DNA of 24,776 nt, taken from positions 1 to 24,776 of the forward strand of contig CAKTAA010000030.1 of the NCBI GenBank assembly GCA_934526185.1, given 5' to 3'. The notes under the pieces are model-generated. The model worked only from the letters and a program-made list of their open reading frames with translations. It had not been told where the DNA came from and made no database searches. A program made the position numbers and the translations under genes. Shown here one piece after another: positions 15,491-24,331 of the stretch. The stretch's first letter is position 1; each line of letters starts with the position of its first letter. Source of the DNA: an uncultured Eubacteriales bacterium. Lineage in GTDB: Bacteria > Bacillota > Clostridia > Oscillospirales > CAG-272.

Positions 15491-15710
15491 GTCTTTTTCC
15501 GATATTTAACAGTTAATTAACATTTTTTCCTCCGCTTTTCCCTGAAATGCGTACCATAGTATTAGCATACTGGAGCTTCAAGTGCGAAAACGCACGCGAA
15601 GTCTGCAGGTATATATTTTTTCGATCACCAATATACATAAACAAAACAGGAAGATGGCATAAAAAGACGGCAAACACATTCTGTTTGTAAGGAAAGGACT
15701 GACATAGCTT

Positions 15711-17147
15711 ATGGCAATTCTCGAAAGGATTAATACCTTTGTTTTCGGCCCCGTATTTCCCATATTGCTTTTGCTGGCCGGTCTGTATATCTGTATACAG
15801 CTTCGTTTCTTCTGCTTTACACATCCGCTCGCCGTCGGTCGCGCACTGTTTCGGCGCACCGAGGCTCAAAAAAACAGCAGCTATTCACCGTTCCGCGCTC
15901 TGACACTGGCTTTGGCCGGAACACTCGGCGTCGGCAATATTGTGGGCGTAGCCGTTGCGCTGACAGCAGGCGGCCAGGGCGCCCTTTTCTGGATGGTTTT
16001 ATCTGCCTTTGCTACTATGCTGCTGAAATACTGCGAGATTTTTCTTGCGGTTCGCCATCGAAAAACACACCGGACCGACAAGGGCGAGATGCACTACGGC
16101 GGACCGATGTATTATATATCCGAGTCTCCCGCCTCTCCGCGCCTGCGCAGACGATGCGCCTGCCTGTTTGCTGTTCTCTGTATCTTCGCTTCCTTTACGC
16201 TTGGAAATATGATTCAAATTCAGGCTCTGACAGAATCTGCGCGCGAGATATGGAGCATTCCTCCGTTTCTGAGCGGTATTGCCGTAACGGTCATCGCCTT
16301 TCTGCTGATTTTCGGAGGCCGGGATAGAATCTCTGCCTTTACGGTTCGTGCTATCCCGGTTATGTGTGCGGCCTATGTGTTATTTTCTCTCATTATTATT
16401 TTCCAAAACCTTTCCGTTCTTCCCTCTGTTTTATCCGCTGTGATGGAGGAGGCTTTTACGCCGCGGGCGGCAGGCGGTGGCTTCAGCGGGGCGCTTTTGA
16501 TTGCGGCTATGCGCCACGGTGTTGCCAAAGGCGTTTTTTCTCATGAAGCAGGCTGTGGAACCGCATCCATTTCTCATGCCGGAGCCGATACAGATTCGCC
16601 GGCCCGCCAGGGGCTGTGGGGAATTGTCGAGGTCTTTGTAGACACCGTGCTCCTTTGCGTGATGACCGCGCTGGTTATTCTTGTTTCATGGGATACTCTG
16701 CGTGCGGAAGGGTACGAAGGCATTGTACTTACGATCAAAGCATATGAACTGTATTTCGGCCCCGCGGCCAGCCATCTTATCACGATTTCCGTTTTGTTTT
16801 TTGCATTCGCTACCCTCGTCTGCTGGTCGTATTACGGACTGGAGGCCGTTCGATTTCTGATACCGGCGCCGAAAGCCGGTACAATTTATCGTTTTATATT
16901 CTGTGCCGTCACGATTCTAGGCGCACAGGTCAGCACCTCTTTCATATGGGAATTGGCGGATTTTTCTACCATGACGATGACGCTGCTCAACACGTCGTTC
17001 GTTCTCCTAATGCTGAAAGAGATAAAACAGTCTACCCTTGACTTTATCCATAAGCAGAAACAGCATTCCCATAAAAAGAGCATTGCAGCGGCGGTACTGA
17101 AATCTTCCACCAATAACCGGCAAAAACCGGAGAAGCCCGCAGTCTGA
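15711..17147 (+). CDS. Sodium:alanine/glycine-type symporter (AGCS family)
   Basis: The 478-residue integral membrane protein has about 11 hydrophobic helices. AGCS-family signatures are plain: SPFRALTLALAGTLGVGNIVG (about 60-80, with the GTLGVGNI cation/substrate motif), EMHYGGPMYYI, GVAKGVFSHEAGCGTASISHA (about 268-288) and ARQGLWGIVEVFVDT. Members take up alanine, glycine or related amino acids with Na+ or H+; the exact substrate cannot be read. A charged, lysine/glutamine-rich cytoplasmic tail of about 40 residues ends the protein. The AAGGAAAGGA SD lies about 14 bases before the ATG, longer than usual. It is divergent from groES and has its own terminator. Confidence 0.92.
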   Translation: MAILERINTFVFGPVFPILLLLAGLYICIQLRFFCFTHPLAVGRALFRRTEAQKNSSYSPFRALTLALAGTLGVGNIVGVAVALTAGGQGALFWMVLSAFATMLLKYCEIFLAVRHRKTHRTDKGEMHYGGPMYYISESPASPRLRRRCACLFAVLCIFASFTLGNMIQIQALTESAREIWSIPPFLSGIAVTVIAFLLIFGGRDRISAFTVRAIPVMCAAYVLFSLIIIFQNLSVLPSVLSAVMEEAFTPRAAGGGFSGALLIAAMRHGVAKGVFSHEAGCGTASISHAGADTDSPARQGLWGIVEVFVDTVLLCVMTALVILVSWDTLRAEGYEGIVLTIKAYELYFGPAASHLITISVLFFAFATLVCWSYYGLEAVRFLIPAPKAGTIYRFIFCAVTILGAQVSTSFIWELADFSTMTMTLLNTSFVLLMLKEIKQSTLDFIHKQKQHSHKKSIAAAVLKSSTNNRQKPEKPAV

Positions 17148-17190
17148 CAAAGCCCGCAGCTTCCCGTCACAGCTATGAAAAAAGTTCAGC

Positions 17191-17228
17191 AAACACTCTG
17201 CAGTTTTAAAAATCTGCAGAGTGTTTTT
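17191..17228 (+). terminator. Rho-independent terminator after the AGCS gene
   Basis: AAACACTCTGCAG (17191-17203) pairs with CTGCAGAGTGTTT (17214-17226), 13 bp with a 10-base loop, and runs into TTTTTCT. Confidence 0.9.
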
Positions 17229-17645
17229 CTCTCTACACAGTCAATGATGGCGTGCAAGAACTTGCTTGTAGCTCAATTAACATTGGAAAGAAATTGCGTT
17301 TGTCGGTAAAAAAGTTTATCAGATAAATTTTCATTTTTCAAACAGATTTATCGTTTATTTTGCCAATAAGAGATCGGCTTTGCTGAAGTTATCAATTTTT
17401 TTCAAAACATCTTTTTCTTTTACAAAAAAAGTGATATAATGAAATTTACGGATGTAAAAAATATCAGCAAAGAAATAAAAATACGCCCTGTTTCGGCTTT
17501 CTTATCGTTTGCAATGCCGTTTCGGATGCAGCAGATGCCTTAAATATTCAAAGCGGAACAGCAGCGTCACTGAAAAATATTTTCCTATTGCCGCGTATTC
17601 TGTCCGTCCGTAAAACAGCATAAGGAAAGGATTTCGCCTCTTTAT
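17229..17645. other. Intergenic region with long leader of the ThrE genes
   Basis: No gene is seen. An extended -10 promoter, TGATATAAT (17432-17440), is the only clear signal; its -35 region is poor (T-rich). The predicted start near 17447 leaves about 200 bases of leader before the ThrE gene. I found no T-box motif, terminator-like hairpin or known riboswitch pattern by eye. Confidence 0.55.
17432..17440 (+). promoter_or_regulatory. Extended -10 promoter for the split ThrE genes
   Basis: TGATATAAT fits the TGnTATAAT extended -10 box, which can work without a good -35 box. It is followed by an A-rich region. It is the only promoter-like site between the AGCS terminator and the ThrE gene. 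Confidence 0.6.
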
Positions 17646-18401
17646 ATGAATGACGATGAAAAACTGATATCGTGCATACTGGATCTCGGGGAGATTCTTC
17701 TCGTATCGGGGGCAGAGGTCAGCCGGATCGAAGACACCATTGCCCGGTTATGCAGCGCTTACGGTTTCACAAGGACCGATATTTTTACCATCCCTTCGAG
17801 TATTATTTTAACGGTAAAAACCGAAAGCGGCGGAACGGTCACTCAGACACGCCGCATCAAGGTTTATGAAACGGATCTCGAACGTGTGGAAAAGGTCAAC
17901 GCTTTATCCCGAGAGATCTGCCGCTCCCCTATGGAAATCTCTGAGCTTGAAGGACGAATTTCTGATATCCGGCAGAACCCAAAGTACGGTCTGCGGATTC
18001 TGTATCCGGCATATGCGCTGACCGCCGCTGTCTTTACCATGTTTTACGGCGGAAACGTATGGGATGCCGCAGTCTCCGCAGTCTGTGCCGTGCTGATTTA
18101 CTTTCTTCTCCGTCTGGGCAGCAAAATTGAACTGCATTCCATGATTCTGACCATTTCCTGTGCTGCACTCGGAGGGATAACAGCAGTCATTCTGACACGT
18201 TCAGGTCTCGGTTCCTCTGTCAACAGCATTATCCTCGGCAATATTATGCTGATGATTCCCGGACTTGCCCTTACGACCTCTCTGCGCGATTTGATCAGCG
18301 GTGATATCATTTCCGGTTTGCTCGGACTCTGCACAGCCGTTGTGAAAGCGATCGCCATCGCCGTCGGGTTCGCCTGCGTTTTGGTTCCTCTGGGAATCTG
18401 A
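17646..18401 (+). CDS. Threonine/serine exporter ThrE family, N-terminal subunit (YjjP-like)
   Basis: The 251-residue protein matches the N-terminal half of ThrE exporters (DUF1212/YjjP). A soluble start contains the hallmark LLVSGAEVSRIEDTI (about 19-33). A short beta domain with PSSIILTV follows, then five hydrophobic helices (about 118-250). In many Firmicutes ThrE is split into two proteins that act together; the second half is the next gene, 73 bases downstream. Likely role: export of threonine/serine or related small metabolites across the inner membrane. The SD AAGGAAAGGA is about 14 bases from the ATG, long as in the AGCS gene. Confidence 0.9.
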   Translation: MNDDEKLISCILDLGEILLVSGAEVSRIEDTIARLCSAYGFTRTDIFTIPSSIILTVKTESGGTVTQTRRIKVYETDLERVEKVNALSREICRSPMEISELEGRISDIRQNPKYGLRILYPAYALTAAVFTMFYGGNVWDAAVSAVCAVLIYFLLRLGSKIELHSMILTISCAALGGITAVILTRSGLGSSVNSIILGNIMLMIPGLALTTSLRDLISGDIISGLLGLCTAVVKAIAIAVGFACVLVPLGI

Positions 18402-18474
18402 GCGTTTCCTTTTCGTATTTTCTCTAAATCAAGACGCTCTTATTATTTATATCCATCGTTGAAAGGCATGAATT

Positions 18475-18942
18475 ATGCAGCAGCAAATTTTAACCGTTAT
18501 TTTCGCCGCTTTCGGTTCACTCGGATTTGCCGTTCTTTTTAATATCAAGGGCAGAAAACTAATTTATATTGCGGCAGGCGGCGCACTTTCCTATACCTTT
18601 TATTTATGTGCCTGCGCATTTCTTGAAAGTCAAATCCTTGCGCTTCTCATCGCAACAGCCGCAACAACTCTGATAGCTGAGATTCTTGCAAGACTGCTGA
18701 AGGCGCCCACCGTTATTTTGTTCGTTCCCATACTGATTCCTCTTGTGCCGGGCGGAGATTTGTATGCTGCCATGAATGATCTCGTCAGAGGCGGCGAGGA
18801 GGAATTTGCCGTATCCTCTCTGCTTGTCCTTAAAGAAGCGGCTGCTATTGCTTTCGGTATTATCCTCGTCACCTCTCTCACGGAAATTCTTCGCAAAGCT
18901 CGGGGGTATGTACTGAAACACCGTACAGAGGTAAAAAAATAA
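18475..18942 (+). CDS. Threonine/serine exporter ThrE family, C-terminal subunit (YjjB-like)
   Basis: The 155-residue membrane protein (four to five helices) corresponds to the C-terminal half of ThrE (DUF3815/YjjB). The family motif PTVILFVPILIPLVPGGDLYAAM (about 80-102) is typical, with the VPG turn in the membrane core. It should pair with the preceding gene product to make the complete exporter. AAAGG lies 8 bases before the ATG. Confidence 0.9.
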   Translation: MQQQILTVIFAAFGSLGFAVLFNIKGRKLIYIAAGGALSYTFYLCACAFLESQILALLIATAATTLIAEILARLLKAPTVILFVPILIPLVPGGDLYAAMNDLVRGGEEEFAVSSLLVLKEAAAIAFGIILVTSLTEILRKARGYVLKHRTEVKK

Positions 18943-19092
18943 ATTCGTCAGTTTTTTAATCATATAGCGAAAACAATAATTATAACTGCCTGAAACGTAT
19001 GCGGAAAGCCCCCTCATGTCCGCCCTGTAATCTTGCCTCAGCCAAAATCGCAGTTCATCTCTCCATGCAATATCCACAAATGAAAGGTTGAA

Positions 19093-20061
19093 ATGAAAAT
19101 GGTAAACAGTAAAAAGGTCATGTTAAAATCCGAATTTCTAACAAAGCTGCCGGTTGTCTGCCTGCTTGCAGCTTTCTGCTGCATGATGTGGGGCAGCGCA
19201 TTCCCCATGATAAAAATCGGGTATCAAGCGTTCGGCATCGCCTCCTCGGATACCGGCTCTCAGCTTCTTTTTGCCGGACTCCGCTTTTCTCTTGCAGGCG
19301 CCATGAATATCCTGCTGTTCAGTATTCTGCGCAGAAAACCACTGATACCGTCCTCCTTTTCCTCCCTTTCACGCGCCTGCATTCTCAGCACGTTTCAAAC
19401 GATTCTGCAATACCTGTTTTTCTACATAGGTTTGTCTCAGGTCAGCGGCGTGAAAGCCTCCATTCTGACGGCAACGAACGTATTTGCAGCTCTTCTCCTG
19501 TCCGTTCTGTTGAGGCAGGAAAAACTGACGCCCGCCAAAATTATCGGCGGTATCATCGGTTTTCTCGGCGTTGTCCTCATCAATGCAGGATCCGGCGGCC
19601 TTGACTTTCAGATGCGTCTGAGCGGTGAAGGCTTCATTGTGTTTGCAGCGCTTGCATCGGCGGTTTCCTCTGTCCTGATGAAGCGCTTTTCCCAGCAGCA
19701 CGATCCGGTCATGCTCAGCAGCTGGCAATTTTTATTTGGCGGTATCGTTCTATCACTGTGCGGCATTTTATCCGGCGGGCATCTCACTTGGTCTCTGTCA
19801 GGTTTATGGATTTTTGTGTATCTGGCTTTCGTTTCCGCTGCTTCCTATACCATATGGAGCATGCTTTTGAAATACAACCCCGTTTCCAAAGTCGCCGTCT
19901 TTGGCTTTATGAATCCCGTCTGCGGCGTATTTCTTTCCACCCTTCTGGTTCCGGATGACAATACTTCGCTTGGCTGGCGCGCTCTGGCGTCGCTGTTGCT
20001 TGTCTGCGCGGGTATCATTATCGTAAATCTTCGGGCGCGTTCTTCCCCCGATAAAATGTAA
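19093..20061 (+). CDS. EamA/DMT-superfamily permease
   Basis: The 322-residue protein has about ten membrane helices in two repeated EamA units (about 18-160 and 180-315). Typical DMT features are MWGSAFPMIKIG in helix 1, a FYIGLSQVSGVKASILTATNVFAALL motif and a helix 5 ending in GFLGVVLINAG, with the repeat SAASYTIWSMLLKYNPVSKVAVFGFMNPVCGVF. DMT permeases export or exchange metabolites such as amino acids or their precursors; the substrate is unknown. AAAGG is 5 bases before the ATG at 19093; the ATG at 19099 is an alternative. It follows the ThrE pair by 150 bases on the same strand, and no terminator is visible between them. Confidence 0.9.
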   Translation: MKMVNSKKVMLKSEFLTKLPVVCLLAAFCCMMWGSAFPMIKIGYQAFGIASSDTGSQLLFAGLRFSLAGAMNILLFSILRRKPLIPSSFSSLSRACILSTFQTILQYLFFYIGLSQVSGVKASILTATNVFAALLLSVLLRQEKLTPAKIIGGIIGFLGVVLINAGSGGLDFQMRLSGEGFIVFAALASAVSSVLMKRFSQQHDPVMLSSWQFLFGGIVLSLCGILSGGHLTWSLSGLWIFVYLAFVSAASYTIWSMLLKYNPVSKVAVFGFMNPVCGVFLSTLLVPDDNTSLGWRALASLLLVCAGIIIVNLRARSSPDKM

Positions 20062-20117
20062 ATTTATCTTTTGTATCCTGTACAGGCATTTCGAAACGCT
20101 GAGAAAAAGGAGACAAA

Positions 20118-20864
20118 ATGAAATATCCTAAAATGATTCTGTTCGATTACGGACATACGCTGTTATATGAGCCGGACTGGAATTCGCTCAGGGGAAATGC
20201 CGAGCTGCTAAAATATGTTACGAAGAATCCCAATGGATATACCCTTGAGGATGTCAGAAACAGTGCAGAGCTGATTTTCGGCGAGTATATCGAAAGTATT
20301 CGCAGAGCAGGCTATGACATTTGCGGTCAGATTGGCAATAGGGTGCTTTATGAGTATCTTGGCATAGAATTTTCGCTGACGCCTCTTGAAATGGAAACCG
20401 TATTTTGGAACGGCGCTTCTATGGGAGCGGTTATGCCCGGTGCCGAAAAGATGATCGACTGTATAAATGAAAGGGGCATCCGGAGTGCCGTCATAAGCAA
20501 TCTTCTATGGTCGGGCGAAGCTTTGGAGGAGCGTCTGAACAGACTGCTGCCAAACAACAGATTCGAGTTTGTCATGACCTCAAGCGATTATTTCCTGAGA
20601 AAGCCAAACCGGATCCTGTTTGAAATTGCTTTGCAAAAAGCGGGGCTGAGCGCGGATAACGTTTGGTATTGCGGAGACAATCCCGAAGCCGATGTCATGG
20701 GATCTTCCCAAGCCAGTATTTATCCCGTTTGGTATGATAATGAAACAGAAAAAAATGATAAAAGCCGTGAAAGCGTGATGCCGCCGCAGTGTGAACATTT
20801 ACATATACACGAATGGAATGAACTGATCGATTTGTTAGGAACGCTTGAGCAGGAAAATAAATAG
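20118..20864 (+). CDS. HAD-superfamily hydrolase-like protein
   Basis: The 248-residue protein has the HAD fold motifs: motif I ILFDYGHTL (nucleophile D10), motif II VISNLLWSG (about 132-140), motif III lysine in FLRKPN, and motif IV WYCGDNPEADVMGSS. A helical cap lies between motifs I and II. The second motif I acid is Gly (DYG instead of DxD), which in HAD proteins usually marks a non-phosphatase or altered chemistry. The substrate is unknown. AAAGGAG precedes the ATG by 5-6 bases. It may be co-transcribed with the EamA gene, 56 bases upstream, and it is followed by a terminator shared with nfo. Confidence 0.88.
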   Translation: MKYPKMILFDYGHTLLYEPDWNSLRGNAELLKYVTKNPNGYTLEDVRNSAELIFGEYIESIRRAGYDICGQIGNRVLYEYLGIEFSLTPLEMETVFWNGASMGAVMPGAEKMIDCINERGIRSAVISNLLWSGEALEERLNRLLPNNRFEFVMTSSDYFLRKPNRILFEIALQKAGLSADNVWYCGDNPEADVMGSSQASIYPVWYDNETEKNDKSRESVMPPQCEHLHIHEWNELIDLLGTLEQENK

Positions 20865-20866
20865 AA

Positions 20867-20894
20867 AAGTCAGCCGAATAAATTCGGCTGACTT
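20867..20894. terminator. Bidirectional terminator between HAD gene and nfo
   Basis: AAGTCAGCCGAA (20867-20878) pairs with TTCGGCTGACTT (20883-20894), a 12-bp perfect stem with a TAAA loop. T-rich sequence follows on both strands, so it can end both convergent transcripts. Confidence 0.85.
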
Positions 20895-20919
20895 CTTTAT
20901 TCTTTATAGAGCCGCTCTC

Positions 20920-21768
20920 TCAAGCCGGCTGGTACAGTCCCTTGAGAAGTGCGATTTCCTCTGCATGGCCCTCTGTTTCCAATGGTGTTTCCAAATAAAA
21001 GGGCAGAGCACGCAGGCAGGGATGATTGAGAACGGCCGTCAGCGTCTTAAGGCCAAGCTCTCCCTCACCGATAGGCGCATGGCGATCCTTTTTGGAGCCG
21101 GCGGGGAATTTGCTGTCGTTCAAATGAACAGCTTTCAGACGATTCAGTCCGATGACGCGGTCAAAGGTTTCAAGTACGCCGTCAAGATCGCTGACAATAT
21201 CATATCCGGCGTCAGATATATGGCAGGTGTCCAGGCAAATGCCTACGTGCTCCGCCCGCTCGCATCTGTCTATAATTTCACGCAACTCCTCAAAACGTCC
21301 TCCTACCTCGCTTCCTTTGCCTGACATCGTCTCGAGCAATACCGTTGTCGTCATCTCCGGCTTCAGCATTCGGTTCAGCATGGAGGAAACCAGATCGATT
21401 CCCTTTTCAATTCCCTGTCCCACATGACTGCCGGGATGAAAGTTATACAGATTCCCCGGTATAAGCTCCATGCGCCGGAGGTCGTCCTCCATAATCATTT
21501 CGGCAAATTCCAGTGTTTTCGGCACAGCCGCGCACGGATTCAGCGTATAGGGGGCGTGTGCCATGACAGGTCCCATGCCATGTTCCGCAAGAAAAGCGCG
21601 GAACGCCTCGATTTCATCTAAGTTGACAGATTTCGCAGCGCCGCCCCGCGGGTTTCTGGTAAAAAACTGAAACGTGCTGGCTCCAATTCCCTCCGCTACC
21701 TTTGCCATAGCCAGATAGCCTCCCGCCGATGACAAATGACAGCCGATTTTTAATTTCAATTCCTTCAT
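20920..21768 (-). CDS. nfo: Deoxyribonuclease IV (AP endonuclease, Nfo type)
   Basis: The 282-residue protein is a TIM-barrel endonuclease IV that cuts DNA 5' to abasic sites in base-excision repair, using three zinc ions. Ligand motifs are in place: IGCHLSSAGG, MAHAPYTLN, NFHPGSHVG, VLLETMSGKGSEVG, ICLDTCHISDAGYD, VHLNDSK and DRHAPIGEGELG. Length is normal. The start at 21768 follows a modest SD (TTAGGTG). It lies at the 3' end of a minus-strand run of four genes. Confidence 0.95.
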   Translation of the reverse strand: MKELKLKIGCHLSSAGGYLAMAKVAEGIGASTFQFFTRNPRGGAAKSVNLDEIEAFRAFLAEHGMGPVMAHAPYTLNPCAAVPKTLEFAEMIMEDDLRRMELIPGNLYNFHPGSHVGQGIEKGIDLVSSMLNRMLKPEMTTTVLLETMSGKGSEVGGRFEELREIIDRCERAEHVGICLDTCHISDAGYDIVSDLDGVLETFDRVIGLNRLKAVHLNDSKFPAGSKKDRHAPIGEGELGLKTLTAVLNHPCLRALPFYLETPLETEGHAEEIALLKGLYQPA

Positions 21769-21885
21769 TTTACACCTAACCTTCTCAGCCCTGATGACTA
21801 TGACGAGCCAAAACCGAAAGATTCAATGGCATTAATTATACCCCTATTTCCTCTTGCGTCTGTTGGCTGTACATGCATTCGCAAT

Positions 21886-22596
21886 TTAAAAGCTTTCCCA
21901 CCGTTCTTTTTCCGGATTTTCCGCATCCGCGATCTCCCCCGCACGAATAAAAAAATGATATACAGGAGCAATCAGCCGAAAATCCCGTTCCAGAACTTCT
22001 GCCAGATTCGGAGAAAACAGTTCGCGCGTATTTTCCGTTCTGCGTGACAGGCCGATATTTTTTCGGTCCAGCCACTCCCACAATTCCGGTGATGCTTCCG
22101 GAAAGCGATGCCGCTTATATTGCTCACCGTAAAGCGGAAAACGTTTCTTTAACGTCGTATAGCTTTTCCTTGCATCCAGGAAACGGATATCGCCGTCAAG
22201 GACAAGGCGCCGGAGCACCTCCATTGTCCTTGTCCCCGCACTGTAAAAACCGCAGCCATATTCGAATCCGTCCGGAAGAATTTCAAAATAAAAGGCCGGT
22301 ATTGTTTCATGTGCCTTTTTATTGCGTGTCCATACCACCCAGGCTGATTCGTGATAGAGTCTTTTGTCGCGCGAAAACCGTATATCTTTGTAAATTCTTG
22401 AAATGGAGCCGCCGACACGCGGATCGCAAACGATCTGCCTGTCTATTTCATGCATTGCCGGAGCAAGCTCCTCTGTCAATACAGCAAGCGGCTGCACCAC
22501 AGACCTCCGATACTCCTCTTTATGTGACTGAAACCACTCGCGGTTGTTCTGCCGGCTGTTTTCCGCAAGAAAGCGGAGCGCTTGTTCAGTAAACAT
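21886..22596 (-). CDS. DUF2461 domain protein
   Basis: The 236-residue soluble protein matches the DUF2461 family. It has an early FLAENSRQNNREWFQSHKEEYR segment, the conserved ISRIYKDIRFSRDKRLYHESAW (about 65-86, basic and aromatic), and GFYSAGTRTMEVLRR in the middle. No enzymatic activity is known to me for the family. I chose the ATG at 22596 because AGAGG lies nine bases upstream; the ATG at 22605 abuts that SD. It lies between nfo and the metallopeptidase gene on the same strand. Confidence 0.85.
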   Translation of the reverse strand: MFTEQALRFLAENSRQNNREWFQSHKEEYRRSVVQPLAVLTEELAPAMHEIDRQIVCDPRVGGSISRIYKDIRFSRDKRLYHESAWVVWTRNKKAHETIPAFYFEILPDGFEYGCGFYSAGTRTMEVLRRLVLDGDIRFLDARKSYTTLKKRFPLYGEQYKRHRFPEASPELWEWLDRKNIGLSRRTENTRELFSPNLAEVLERDFRLIAPVYHFFIRAGEIADAENPEKERWESF

Positions 22597-22684
22597 AGCA
22601 TTCATCCTCTTTGGTTTTCTGCAAATTTAGTTTCATAATCTTTCAAAGCAGTTACAGCCGTAAAAAACAGGAGAGCCGCTCATA

Positions 22685-23209
22685 TTATAAAAGATTCAGC
22701 TTCCGTATCTGCCGCAGTCTTTCTTTATAATCCGGAATGTATTGGGCAATCAAACTGTAAAAGGAGCTATTGTGGCTGAGATAGCGAAGATGCGCAAGCT
22801 CGTGAACCACAACATAGTCGATAAGCGGTTCCGGATAAAGCATCAGATACATGGAAAAATTAATATGCCGGTTTGAACCGCAGCTTCCCAGTCTTGTTTT
22901 TGCCGCAGTAATGCGAACCTGTTCGGGCATTAATTGCATCTGTAAACCGAAGTGCCTCACTTTTTTCGGCAGCTCCTCCTCCGCGAGTATCCGCAGAAGA
23001 GCCAATTGCTCCTCCGACAGCACGATTTGGTTCTCCAGCTTGGCTTGCTGCCGCTCACGATGGGTTTGAATCCATGTCCGGTGCCGATTTACAAACTCCC
23101 GAATGTTTTCATCAGAGAGCTGCGCAGGCGCACGGACAAGAATGCGCAGATCTCTTGTCACTTCGACGGAAATGGTTTTGCGCGTCGAACGGATCACTTG
23201 ATACTCCAT
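22685..23209 (-). CDS. YgjP-like (DUF45) zinc metallopeptidase
   Basis: The 174-residue protein resembles YgjP-type predicted metallopeptidases. A beta-rich start (ISVEVTRDLRILVRAP) is followed by a helical WIQTHRERQQ segment, then LGSCGSNRHINFSMYLMLYP and the catalytic HELAHLRYLSHNSSFY (H-E-x-x-H, with the third zinc ligand His about six residues later, about 137-152). It is shorter than many family members (about 220-240 residues), chiefly in the N-terminal half. AAAGG lies about 10 bases upstream of the ATG. It is 33 bases after the recombinase-like gene and is probably co-transcribed with it. Confidence 0.88.
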   Translation of the reverse strand: MEYQVIRSTRKTISVEVTRDLRILVRAPAQLSDENIREFVNRHRTWIQTHRERQQAKLENQIVLSEEQLALLRILAEEELPKKVRHFGLQMQLMPEQVRITAAKTRLGSCGSNRHINFSMYLMLYPEPLIDYVVVHELAHLRYLSHNSSFYSLIAQYIPDYKERLRQIRKLNLL

Positions 23210-23242
23210 GACGAAGCTGCCTTTCTGAAAATTTTACACCCG

Positions 23243-24145
23243 TTAAAACCGTTCCGGATAAAACAGGCGCTTCCACGCTGTATAATGCTTTCGGAACTCG
23301 GATACTGCAGCCGGATCATTGGTATAACGAATAAAAAGACGGATAGCGTCTCCGACAGAAGCGCCGGCGTCCTCTGCGCATAGCACCGAGCAGTACAGGC
23401 CGTTGCGGCGAAGCCGCGGTGCGCTTATTTGCCTGTCAATCATTTCGGACACATGGTTAAAGTTTTTCAGCATATTGGAAAAGGCGGTAACGGTCATCCG
23501 CGGAGCAACACTTGTTCGAAACAAGAAATCGCTGGGCTTGTAGACTCTGTATCCTCCCGAAATAAGACTTCGGTTTCCGTCGGCTTCACCATATTGTCTC
23601 GCTGTCTGATATAGCAGTGCTTCAAGAGGCAGAAAAGCTTTGGGCAGATGTAATTGATGATTGACAATTTCGTTTTTTTTCAAACTCAGGATATTTTGAA
23701 CCTCCATACCGCACCACAGCAGAAGCACGGCTGTGCGTATAGGAAGAACATCCTCTCCTTCCGGTAATTCCGAAAGCTGAGCGGTTCTGCTGACAGTCTG
23801 CATCAGATCGTCTATATCGCGGTAATAAAAGCGGCGCATTTGATTGACATCAAGGATATCGGCCAACGTCAGGCCACGTATCAGACATTCAAACTTTTCG
23901 CATATTATGCCGTTTGCCCGCAACGCACGGCAAACACGTATAATATTATTTTTTATTTGACGAAACGGTGTTTTTGATAGAATCCCGCGATCCGTTTGGA
24001 AAAGAGACAAAACCTCTTGGGCGCTGAGAAGCTCTAATCTGTTCAGATCTCCTCCTGTCAGTTCATAAAGCTGATCCAGCAGACGGTTCACTGCTCGGTC
24101 TGCATCGGATAGCAAAGTCTCGCCCGGACGTTCTTTATCAGTCAT
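23243..24145 (-). CDS. Unrecognised protein resembling a degenerate tyrosine recombinase
   Basis: From the ATG at 24145 the product has 300 residues. An N-terminal helical domain (about 14-130) and a C-terminal part recall phage-integrase layout: LLLWCGMEVQNILSLKKNEI (about 141-160) sits where recombinases have G-L-R-x-x-E-I-x-x-L, and SAPRLRRNGLY (241-251) sits where they have H-x-L-R-H. The first catalytic Arg (GLR) is Glu here and the His residues are missing, so strand exchange is doubtful. A last Tyr (about 288) may or may not correspond to the nucleophile. The match is by eye only and the protein may be something else. The start lies downstream of the promoter at 24252-24280, which rules out the longer frame from TTG at 24301; the ATG at 24208 is a weaker alternative. 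Confidence 0.6.
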   Translation of the reverse strand: MTDKERPGETLLSDADRAVNRLLDQLYELTGGDLNRLELLSAQEVLSLFQTDRGILSKTPFRQIKNNIIRVCRALRANGIICEKFECLIRGLTLADILDVNQMRRFYYRDIDDLMQTVSRTAQLSELPEGEDVLPIRTAVLLLWCGMEVQNILSLKKNEIVNHQLHLPKAFLPLEALLYQTARQYGEADGNRSLISGGYRVYKPSDFLFRTSVAPRMTVTAFSNMLKNFNHVSEMIDRQISAPRLRRNGLYCSVLCAEDAGASVGDAIRLFIRYTNDPAAVSEFRKHYTAWKRLFYPERF

Positions 24146-24251
24146 TTCACACCGCCCGTTCATTTTTTTGATAAAAGCAAAAAGCCCGTCATTCAGCAGG
24201 GAAAGCATGTCGCTTACAAAGACAGAGATTCGCTCACTTTTCGTTATATTT

Positions 24252-24280
24252 ATTATAAAAAAAAGGCTGCATCCTGTCAA
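24252..24280 (-). promoter_or_regulatory. Perfect consensus sigma-A promoter of the recombinase-like gene
   Basis: On the minus strand TTGACA (24280-24275), 17 bases, TATAAT (24257-24252), a full consensus match. Predicted start near 24245, about 100 bases before the chosen ATG. It is divergent from the holin promoter at 24332-24361. Confidence 0.85.
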
Positions 24281-24331
24281 GTCCCACAATTGCCGAATCA
24301 AAACATTTTCTGATCCTTAACAATTTACCGC

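Noticed and set aside
20845..21324. Plus-strand open frame opposite nfo
   Set aside because: It overlaps the terminator and lies antisense to a clear endonuclease IV gene; its residues match no family.
24146..24301. Longer start (TTG at 24301) for the recombinase-like gene
   Set aside because: A perfect consensus promoter lies at 24252-24280 inside that extension, so the start must be downstream of about 24245.
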